The notes under the pieces are model-generated. The model ran no database searches, was not told where the DNA came from, and saw only the letters and a program-made list of their open reading frames with translations. This document shows, in pieces, positions 34,408 through 40,463 of a stretch of 40,463 nucleotides of DNA. The position numbers and the translations under genes are program-made. This DNA is from Otariodibacter sp. Its GTDB lineage: Bacteria; Pseudomonadota; Gammaproteobacteria; Enterobacterales; Pasteurellaceae. The stretch's first letter is position 1. Each line of letters starts with the position of its first letter. The stretch covers positions 1 to 40,463 of the forward strand of contig NZ_JARIDQ010000056.1 in assembly GCF_029256985.1 (NCBI RefSeq), given 5' to 3'.

Positions 34408-35136
34408 ATGAGTAAAGATGTAATCTCATTAAATGAATATGCTCAAAAACTATTAACTGAGCATAAAGATGAACGTGTGTTTCAATTTAATTTTCAAGGA
34501 AAACTATTTTGGTTAAAACAACCTGAACATGTACATGGTGTATTTAGATTATTAAAACCACATCCTAAAGAATCATTCTTAAAAGAAATTGAACGACTTA
34601 AATTTTTTTCTAGCAAGAATGCACCTATCCCAAAATTAGTTTTATTTGATAATAATTTTTTAATATTAGAAGATGGTGGAGAAACAGTAAGTCACTTACT
34701 TTCTGAAAATACTGATAATTTAGCATTTAAAAAAGAGCTGTTATTGAACAGCGTAAAAGCCTTAAATAATTTACATAAATCTGATTTAATTCATGGTAGA
34801 CCAGCCATTCGAGATATGACTTGGGATAACCACCGCATACTCTTTATTGATTTTGAAGTTAGCTCAATGAATAAAGATCTTCAATGGCAAAAAATTAGAG
34901 ATATGGCAATCTTCTTTCATGGATTATGTCGTAAAGATTTTATTTCTGATGAGGAAGTCAAATATGCAATTGAACAGTACGAAAAGATATGTGATCCACA
35001 ATTATGGCAAGCCTTTGTTCAATTTATAACAAAATATAAATTTATTTATTATTTGCTTACTCCAATTAAATCAATTATGGGGACAGATCTGATGGCAGTG
35101 TATCGCTTACTCCATATTATCTTAAAGAAAAGATAA
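34408..35136 (+). CDS. Protein-kinase-like protein with an HGRPxxRD loop
   Basis: The 242-residue protein looks like a small kinase of the Kdo-kinase/WaaP/Bud32 group. Candidate landmarks are Lys37 in LFWLKQPE, a helix FLKEIERLKFF with a glutamate, a hinge LILEDGGETV (86-95), the loop LIHGRPAIRDMTWD (128-140) and IDFE (147-150) in the place of DFG. The loop has Arg where HGD(L/x) kinases have Asp, and the Asp comes at RD (136). Substrate is unknown; LPS core or a small molecule are guesses. The start at 34408 has TAGGAAG upstream. It follows the nrdB terminator and precedes proA, so it seems to stand alone. Confidence 0.65.
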   Translation: MSKDVISLNEYAQKLLTEHKDERVFQFNFQGKLFWLKQPEHVHGVFRLLKPHPKESFLKEIERLKFFSSKNAPIPKLVLFDNNFLILEDGGETVSHLLSENTDNLAFKKELLLNSVKALNNLHKSDLIHGRPAIRDMTWDNHRILFIDFEVSSMNKDLQWQKIRDMAIFFHGLCRKDFISDEEVKYAIEQYEKICDPQLWQAFVQFITKYKFIYYLLTPIKSIMGTDLMAVYRLLHIILKKR

Positions 35137-35249
35137 GATATATATATAAAATCATTTAATCTTAAGGTACATAGGGAACTGATAACTCAACAACCCTTCC
35201 TCTGTATGGTAAACTCTTTCTTAGTTTTGAAGATTAAGAGAGTGTTATT

Positions 35250-36494
35250 ATGATCAATATTGCAAAACAGGCTAAACAAGCGAGTATTGAGCTTGCTCAG
35301 CTTGGTAATCAACAAAAAAATCAGGCACTTTTTGCGATAGCGGAAGCATTAGAACATCGTACTGATGATATATTAACTGCTAATCAGCAAGATGTGGAAA
35401 AAGCAAAACAACAAGGTATTTCAGAAGCGATAATTGACCGCTTGTTACTCACCCCAGAACGTATTATTGGTATTGCTAATGATGTGCGGAATGTGGCGAG
35501 TTTAGCTGATCCTGTTGGGCAGGTTATTGATGGTGGTGTACTAGACAGCGGTTTACGTATTCAACGACAACGTGTACCTCTCGGTGTGATTTTAACTATT
35601 TATGAAGCTCGACCAAATGTGACTATTGATGTTGCCTCACTTTGTTTAAAAACAGGTAATGCGGTTATTTTGCGGGGCGGAAAAGAAACGACTCTTACCA
35701 ATGCCATTTTAGTTGAAGTAGTGCAAACTGCCTTAGAGCAATCTGGCTTACCTAAATTAGCGGTGCAAGCCGTTACCAATCCTGATCGTAGTTTATTGCT
35801 AGAATTATTAAAACTCGATCGTTATATTGATATGTTGATTCCACGTGGCGGAGCAGGTTTACATCAATTCTGTAAAGAAAACTCGACGATTCCAGTGATT
35901 ATTGGTGGAATTGGAGTGTGTCATTTATATGTGGAAGCCAGCGCCGATTTAGACAAAGCCTTAGGGGTAATTGGTAATGCGAAAACACAACGTCCAAGTA
36001 CGTGCAATACTCTTGAAACCTTATTAGTTGATAAAGCTATTGCCGATCAATTCTTACCAAAATTAGCAGAATATTTATCAGGTAAAAAAGTAACACTGCA
36101 TAGCGATGCTTTTTCTGAAAATTTGCAAAATCAATGGCAGATTCAACCGCTTGACCAAGAGCATTTAAGCCAAGAATGGTTATCTTTAGATTTAACTGTG
36201 GTAGTAGTTGATGATATTAATCACGCTATTGAACATATCCGTACTTTTGGTAGCCAACATTCTGAATCCATCCTAACTAGTAATTACGCTTTAGCTCAAA
36301 AATTTGTACAACAAGTGGATGCTGCTGCGGTATATATCAATGCGAGTACACGTTTTACTGATGGAGCACAATTTGGCTTAGGTGCAGAAGTGGCAGTAAG
36401 CACACAAAAGCTACATGCTAGAGGCCCAATGGGACTAGAGGCATTAACTACATACAAATGGGTATGTGAAGGCGATTATCTTTCAAGGGTATAA
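35250..36494 (+). CDS. proA: Glutamate-5-semialdehyde dehydrogenase (gamma-glutamyl phosphate reductase)
   Basis: ProA reduces gamma-glutamyl phosphate to glutamate semialdehyde in proline synthesis. The 414 residues have the aldehyde dehydrogenase fold with [35 protein letters not shown], and the catalytic Cys252 in [11 protein letters not shown]. The C-terminal [32 protein letters not shown] block is intact. proB is not adjacent. An uptake signal (35437) encodes part of IIDRLLL. It is five bases before yihY, so the two may be co-transcribed. Confidence 0.96.
   Translation: MINIAKQAKQASIELAQLGNQQKNQALFAIAEALEHRTDDILTANQQDVEKAKQQGISEAIIDRLLLTPERIIGIANDVRNVASLADPVGQVIDGGVLDSGLRIQRQRVPLGVILTIYEARPNVTIDVASLCLKTGNAVILRGGKETTLTNAILVEVVQTALEQSGLPKLAVQAVTNPDRSLLLELLKLDRYIDMLIPRGGAGLHQFCKENSTIPVIIGGIGVCHLYVEASADLDKALGVIGNAKTQRPSTCNTLETLLVDKAIADQFLPKLAEYLSGKKVTLHSDAFSENLQNQWQIQPLDQEHLSQEWLSLDLTVVVVDDINHAIEHIRTFGSQHSESILTSNYALAQKFVQQVDAAAVYINASTRFTDGAQFGLGAEVAVSTQKLHARGPMGLEALTTYKWVCEGDYLSRV
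35437..35445 (-). repeat. Apl-type DNA uptake signal in proA
   Basis: An exact ACCGCTTGT encoding part of IIDRLL near residue 63 of ProA. Confidence 0.75.
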
Positions 36495-36499
36495 GTAAT

Positions 36500-37351
36500 A
36501 TGTGGGAGAAAACACTTTTTTTTATTCGATTATTTTTCTATCGTTTCAAACAAAATAAAATTAGCGTCTATTCAGGACATTTAACCTATAGCACAATGTT
36601 AGCGATGGTACCATTAATTATGGTAGCGTTTTCTATCTTTACGCTGTTACCGATATTTGATGAAGCAACCATTCAATTAAAACAATTTGCTTACGATAAT
36701 TTTGCCCCAAATGCGAGCAGTATGGTACAAGAATATTTAGATCTCTTTGTTGAAAACTCAAAGAAGATGGGGATTATTAGTATATTAGGTTTAGTTTTTA
36801 TTGCAATCTTACTTATCTCAAGTATTGATGAGGCATTAAACGAAATCTGGCATAATACCGAAAAACGTTCAGTTATCCTATCTTTTATTATTTACCTCTG
36901 CGTTTTAATTTTTGGACCCATGTTAGCAGGGGCAAGTATGGCTGTGAGTTCGTATATTTTCTCGATAGAACTGTTTGGTAAAGAGGGAATTTTTTCCTTT
37001 AGCACCTACCTATTAAAATTTATGCCATTCTTTCTCATTTGGTTAATGTTTACTCTAGCTTATGTTATTGTACCTAATACCAAAGTTAGCATTAAACATG
37101 CAAGTGTTGGAGCATTAATTGCAGCATTATTCTTTACCTTAGGTAAACAAGTTTTTGTTTGGTATATCACCACATTCCCATCATATCAGGCAATTTACGG
37201 TGTATTAGCCACTATTCCAATTATGATTGTATGGATTCATTTAAGCTGGCAGGTCGTCTTATTAGGTGGGCAAGTTGCTTCGGTGCTGAAAGATATTGAG
37301 ATGATCAATCAAGGGATATTTAAGAATCCGTTGCAAAAGGATTTAGTATGA
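36500..37351 (+). CDS. yihY: YihY/BrkB family inner-membrane protein
   Basis: The 283-residue protein has about six membrane segments and belongs to the YihY (UPF0761, formerly RNase BN/BrkB) family; the transport or other role is not known. Conserved parts are [54 protein letters not shown] and [25 protein letters not shown]. It follows proA by five bases and overlaps dtd by four (ATGA), as in other Pasteurellaceae and Enterobacteria where yihY and dtd are neighbours. Confidence 0.92.
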   Translation: MWEKTLFFIRLFFYRFKQNKISVYSGHLTYSTMLAMVPLIMVAFSIFTLLPIFDEATIQLKQFAYDNFAPNASSMVQEYLDLFVENSKKMGIISILGLVFIAILLISSIDEALNEIWHNTEKRSVILSFIIYLCVLIFGPMLAGASMAVSSYIFSIELFGKEGIFSFSTYLLKFMPFFLIWLMFTLAYVIVPNTKVSIKHASVGALIAALFFTLGKQVFVWYITTFPSYQAIYGVLATIPIMIVWIHLSWQVVLLGGQVASVLKDIEMINQGIFKNPLQKDLV

Positions 37352-37782
37352 TTGCATTAATTCAGCGAGTAAAATGGGCTAAAGTCGAAGTTGAAAAGCA
37401 AATTATTGGTGAAATTCCAACAGGTTTACTAGTATTACTTGGTGTTGAACAGGGCGATGATGAAAGCAAAGCCGATCGCCTACTTGAGAAAGTGCTAAAT
37501 TATCGTGTGTTCAGCGATGAAAATGGCAAAATGAATTTGAATGTGCAACAGGTAAATGGGCACTTACTTGTTGTTTCCCAGTTCACTTTGGCGGCGGATA
37601 CACAAAAAGGACTTAGACCAAGCTTTTCCAAAGGGGCTTCACCACAAGAAGCTGAACGTTTATATACTTATTTTCATCAGCAAGCGAGTCATAGAATCTC
37701 AACACAAACAGGACAATTTGCGGCAGATATGCAAGTGAGTTTACAGAATGATGGGCCTGTTACTTTCTGGTTACAAGTGTAA
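37348..37782 (+). CDS. dtd: D-aminoacyl-tRNA deacylase
   Basis: Dtd frees tRNAs charged with D-amino acids or wrongly with glycine. The 144 residues contain the catalytic Ser/Gln-Phe-Thr loop in [19 protein letters not shown] and the C-terminal [10 protein letters not shown], corresponding to the Gly-cisPro cross-subunit motif, in this case GP within NDGPVT. It is coupled to yihY by an ATGA overlap and lies 28 bases before tilS. Confidence 0.95.
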   Translation: MIALIQRVKWAKVEVEKQIIGEIPTGLLVLLGVEQGDDESKADRLLEKVLNYRVFSDENGKMNLNVQQVNGHLLVVSQFTLAADTQKGLRPSFSKGASPQEAERLYTYFHQQASHRISTQTGQFAADMQVSLQNDGPVTFWLQV

Positions 37783-37810
37783 TCAATCATAGGGATGTAA
37801 GCGGTTACTT

Positions 37811-39091
37811 ATGAACAAAAATATGCAAATTATTTTTCAATCCCAATTGGATCACTACCAAGCAAACCAACGTGAATTTTTGATTGGTTTAAGTGGTGGA
37901 ATTGATTCGGTGGCATTACTGCATCTTTTTGTTCAAGTTCGTAAAATGTGTAATTTAACACTTCGAGCTATTCATATCCACCACGGACTTAGCCCTAATG
38001 CTGATAGTTGGGTGGAATTTTGTCAGAATCTTTGCCAAGAATGGAATGTGCCTTTAACAGTCTGTCGAGTAAAGGTTTCTGGCAAAGATGGGATTGAGGC
38101 AGAAGCGCGTAAGGCTCGCTATCAAGCCATTCAGCAAAATATTTTACCTAATGAAGTGTTAGCGACTGCTCACCATCTGGATGATCAGGCAGAAACCTTT
38201 TTCCTGGCACTAAAAAGAGGTAGCGGTATCAAAGGGTTAAGCGGTATGCAAGCGGTCAGTTCAGCTCACGGATTTACACTTTTCCGTCCGTTGCTTGCTT
38301 GCTCAAAAGCAGAGATTACTCAATATGCAATGGGTCAAAATTTGTCATGGATTGAAGACGAAAGTAATACCAATACGGAGTATGATCGCAATTTTCTCCG
38401 CCAAGAAATCTTGCCATTATTAAATCAACGTTGGCAACAATTTAACCAAATGGTTGCAAGAGCAAGCCAACATTGTGCAGAACAACAAAGCTTGATTGAA
38501 GAATTGTTAGAGGAAGAGCTTACTCACCGCATTGATATGAAACGGCAAAAAATGTCGATAGCGGATTTTCAGCAATTTTCCGTTCAAAAACAGCAACAAC
38601 TACTTCGTTTATGGCTAGAAAAATCAGGCATTGAAATGCCAAGCACTGCTCAACTTTCACAAATTATCCATCAATTAATTTCAGCCAATCATGATAAAAA
38701 TCCACAAGTTGTATTAGGTAAGTATATTTTACGCCGTTATCAACAAGCTATTTTTATCACGCAATCTTTACCAGCGATTCCTGATTTTTGTTTGTCTATC
38801 AGACCAATGCAGAAGATTCAACTGCCTGCCGATTTAGGTGAAGTAGAACGTACTGAAAGCGACATTTTTTACAAAATAGATGCGGAATCTTACCGCTTTA
38901 CTTTACCTCTAGCATTACATAACCAATCCTTGATTATTACCTTATCTGCTCCAGGCAAAGTGAATGTATATGGCAAAGCCCATCGAGAAGAGATGAAAAA
39001 AATCTGGCAACAATATCAAGTTCCAGTTTGGTTACGCACCCGCACACCGCTTGTCTTTTTTGATGAACAGTTAGTATTTCTTTTAACTTAA
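37811..39091 (+). CDS. tilS: tRNA(Ile)-lysidine synthase
   Basis: TilS attaches lysine to C34 of the CAU-anticodon tRNA(Ile), changing it to read AUA. The 426 residues have the PP-loop SGGIDS (28-33), HIHHGLSPNADSWVEFC, ATAHHLDDQAETFFLALKRGSG, and WIEDESNTNTEYDRNFLR, followed by the C-terminal TilS substrate-binding domain (from about 370). The ribosome site is weak, and the region before the ATG contains a near-uptake signal, TAAGCGGTTA. MNKNMQ offers a second ATG four codons later. It is essential in most bacteria. Confidence 0.95.
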   Translation: MNKNMQIIFQSQLDHYQANQREFLIGLSGGIDSVALLHLFVQVRKMCNLTLRAIHIHHGLSPNADSWVEFCQNLCQEWNVPLTVCRVKVSGKDGIEAEARKARYQAIQQNILPNEVLATAHHLDDQAETFFLALKRGSGIKGLSGMQAVSSAHGFTLFRPLLACSKAEITQYAMGQNLSWIEDESNTNTEYDRNFLRQEILPLLNQRWQQFNQMVARASQHCAEQQSLIEELLEEELTHRIDMKRQKMSIADFQQFSVQKQQQLLRLWLEKSGIEMPSTAQLSQIIHQLISANHDKNPQVVLGKYILRRYQQAIFITQSLPAIPDFCLSIRPMQKIQLPADLGEVERTESDIFYKIDAESYRFTLPLALHNQSLIITLSAPGKVNVYGKAHREEMKKIWQQYQVPVWLRTRTPLVFFDEQLVFLLT

Positions 39092-39176
39092 GATACAAAA
39101 AATTCTAGGTAGTTTTTATGTGTTTAAGGTAGATGTAGTACAATATGTGAGTTTATATTTAACTATCTTCTAAGTA

Positions 39177-40022
39177 ATGAAAATATCTTACAAAAACCAA
39201 TTAGGATCTGACCGCTTGTTAGATCTCGATACCCCACAAATTATGGGGATCTTAAATTTCACACCCGATTCTTTTTCAGATTCAGGCAAATTTTTCTCTC
39301 TCGACAAAGCCCTTTTTCAAGCAGAAAAAATGCTTAATGAAGGAGCGAGCATTATTGATATTGGTGGCGAATCGACTCGTCCTAATGCTCCTCTTGTTAC
39401 CACAGAAGAAGAATTACAGCGTGTAATTCCTGTGGTCGAAGCGGTTAGAAAACGTTTTGATTGCTTAATTTCAGTGGATACCTCTAAAGCGGAAGTGATG
39501 AATGAGGCCGCTAAAGTAGGAATGGATATTATTAACGATATTCGTGCCTTACAAGAACCGAATGCGTTAGACACCGCCGCTAAACTCGCTCTGCCCGTAT
39601 GCTTAATGCATATGCAAGGGCAACCTCAAACTATGCAACATAATCCAGAATATGATGATGTAGTGGAAGAAGTGGCGGAATTTTTGAATCAACGTATTTT
39701 CGCTTGTTTAACCGCAGGGATTCCGAAAGAGTACATTATTTTAGATATGGGCTTCGGGTTTGGTAAAACCTTGCAACACAATTACCAGTTACTCAAACAT
39801 CTCTCCGTTTTTGTTGAATCGGGCTATCCTGTACTGGCAGGGCTTTCGCGTAAATCAATGATTGGTAATGTGTTGAATAAACCAGTCGATCAGCGAGTTA
39901 TTGGTAGCGTAACAGGTGCATTATTAGCGGTACAAAATGGGGCTAAAATTGTGCGTGTACACGATGTTGCAGAAACTGCCGATGCGTTAAAAATCTGGCA
40001 AGCAATGCAAGATTGTGAATAA
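39177..40022 (+). CDS. folP: Dihydropteroate synthase
   Basis: FolP joins para-aminobenzoate to dihydropterin pyrophosphate and is the sulfonamide target. The 281 residues contain GILNFTPDSFSDSG, IIDIGGESTRPNA, ISVDTSKAEV, INDIRALQE, CLMHMQGQPQTMQ, GFGFGK and GLSRKSMIG, the last with the Lys-Ser of the active site. The usual DPGFGFGK reads DMGFGFGK, so the proline is a methionine; the pterin-binding Asp is kept. No strong ribosome site precedes the ATG. Uptake signals lie in the first codons (39212) and at the stop (40022). Confidence 0.95.
   Translation: MKISYKNQLGSDRLLDLDTPQIMGILNFTPDSFSDSGKFFSLDKALFQAEKMLNEGASIIDIGGESTRPNAPLVTTEEELQRVIPVVEAVRKRFDCLISVDTSKAEVMNEAAKVGMDIINDIRALQEPNALDTAAKLALPVCLMHMQGQPQTMQHNPEYDDVVEEVAEFLNQRIFACLTAGIPKEYIILDMGFGFGKTLQHNYQLLKHLSVFVESGYPVLAGLSRKSMIGNVLNKPVDQRVIGSVTGALLAVQNGAKIVRVHDVAETADALKIWQAMQDCE
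39212..39220 (-). repeat. Apl-type DNA uptake signal in folP
   Basis: An exact ACCGCTTGT encoding part of SDRLLD near the N-terminus, preceded by G to give the longer GACCGCTTGT form. Confidence 0.75.
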
Positions 40023-40030
40023 CAAGCGGT
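40022..40030 (+). repeat. Apl-type DNA uptake signal after folP
   Basis: An exact ACAAGCGGT beginning on the last base of the folP stop codon, followed by A/T-rich sequence with ATTTTGCAAAAATA (40044-40057), the extension usual for this signal. Confidence 0.8.
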
Positions 40031-40082
40031 TGGATTTTTAATCTATTTTGCAAAAATAAAAACGAAAAATAAGGAAAATAAA

Positions 40083-40427
40083 ATGGTAACCGTTTACGGT
40101 ATAAAAAATTGTGATACAGTGAAAAAAGCGATGAAATGGTTAGCAGATAATGGTCAAGAACCGCAATTACACGATTATCGTGTGGATGGCTTAGACTCTG
40201 CTTGGCTCAATGAAATGGCAGAAAAATTTGGTTGGGAAAAACTCGTTAATAAACGCAGTACAACTTGGCGTAATTTAGATGAAGAAATCAAACAGAATCT
40301 AACCAAAGAGATCGCAATGAAAGTGCTTAATGAACAACCTACGCTGATCAAACGCCCGATTGTGATTAAAGATCAAATTGCCCTATTAGGTTTTAACGAA
40401 AAAGAGTACCAAAACTCATTCAAATAA
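40083..40427 (+). CDS. yffB: ArsC/Spx-family reductase YffB
   Basis: The 114-residue protein has the thioredoxin-like ArsC fold: MVTVYGIKNCDTVKKAMKWL with a single N-terminal Cys10, DYRVDGL, NKRSTTWR and LIKRPIVIKD. It belongs to the YffB branch, whose role is not established and which does not need the arsenate-reducing partner cysteines. The pairing with the next gene, dapE, is also seen in E. coli and H. influenzae and supports the assignment. Its stop is one base before the dapE start. Confidence 0.92.
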   Translation: MVTVYGIKNCDTVKKAMKWLADNGQEPQLHDYRVDGLDSAWLNEMAEKFGWEKLVNKRSTTWRNLDEEIKQNLTKEIAMKVLNEQPTLIKRPIVIKDQIALLGFNEKEYQNSFK

Positions 40428-40428
40428 T

Positions 40429-40463
40429 ATGAAAAATAACATTATTGCCCTTGCTCAAGCATT
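40429..40463 (+). CDS. dapE: Succinyl-diaminopimelate desuccinylase, first codons (partial)
   Basis: ATG at 40429 opens a frame reading MKNNIIALAQA to the window edge. This resembles the start of H. influenzae DapE (MKEKVVSLAQD), and dapE follows yffB in related genomes. Only eleven codons are visible, so the call rests mostly on gene order. Confidence 0.6.
   Translation, partial: MKNNIIALAQA

Noticed and set aside
39317..39574. 85-codon minus-strand frame opposite folP
   Set aside because: It is an antisense shadow of a strongly conserved gene; folP motifs account for the sequence.

Overview
The window is core chromosome of a Pasteurellaceae bacterium. It is AT-rich. It carries many exact copies of ACAAGCGGT (at least 13 by eye on the two strands), which is the core of the Apl-type DNA uptake signal of the Actinobacillus pleuropneumoniae / Mannheimia / Glaesserella / [Haemophilus] ducreyi branch; the H. 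influenzae-type core AAGTGCGGT was not noticed. Nearly every protein resembles its H. influenzae or E. coli counterpart along its whole length. The genus cannot be fixed from this alone.

Layout. 1-2.7 kb: the 3' end of selB, then dcuB and dapF transcribed divergently, with an FNR-like promoter in front of dcuB. 2.8-5.8 kb, minus strand: mog-glnB-lspA-ispH-sdhE, preceded by ybaN. 6.0-8.1 kb, plus strand: dut, slmA, yheU, crp. 8.1-12.0 kb, minus strand: oapA, then a lysozyme-inhibitor-like lipoprotein with waaF and waaC. 12.1-18.4 kb, plus strand: comE1 behind a CRP-S-like competence site, psd, ccmG-ccmH-ccmI, an SLC13/RCK_C transporter and a shikimate-dehydrogenase-like protein. 18.5-25.2 kb, minus strand: tag - phosphopantetheinyl transferase - psiE - nudF, then truD-surE-yqaA, a LysM lipoprotein and nlpD. 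25.3-26.6 kb: tpiA and a four-gene tRNA-Lys array. 26.6-30.2 kb, minus strand: ygiW-qseB-qseC and azlC-azlD. 30.2-40.5 kb, plus strand: a 640-base regulatory gap with NrdR boxes, nrdA, nrdB, a protein-kinase-like gene, proA, yihY-dtd-tilS, folP, yffB and the first codons of dapE.

Several genes work together. WaaF and WaaC build the LPS inner core, with a probable envelope lipoprotein in the same transcript. CcmG/H/I deliver apocytochrome c. YgiW-QseB-QseC sense envelope and iron signals. NrdA, NrdB and Dut serve dNTP supply. Crp acts at CRP-S sites such as the one before comE1.

I found no mobile element, prophage, CRISPR array or clear new multi-gene system. The points most worth a second look are local: a tRNA-Lys(CUU) gene with compensated T-stem changes, a LysM lipoprotein that looks like nlpD without its M23 domain, a kinase-like protein with an HGRPxxRD loop, a terminator-like hairpin between ygiW and qseB, and several promoter architectures that can be read directly from the sequence.
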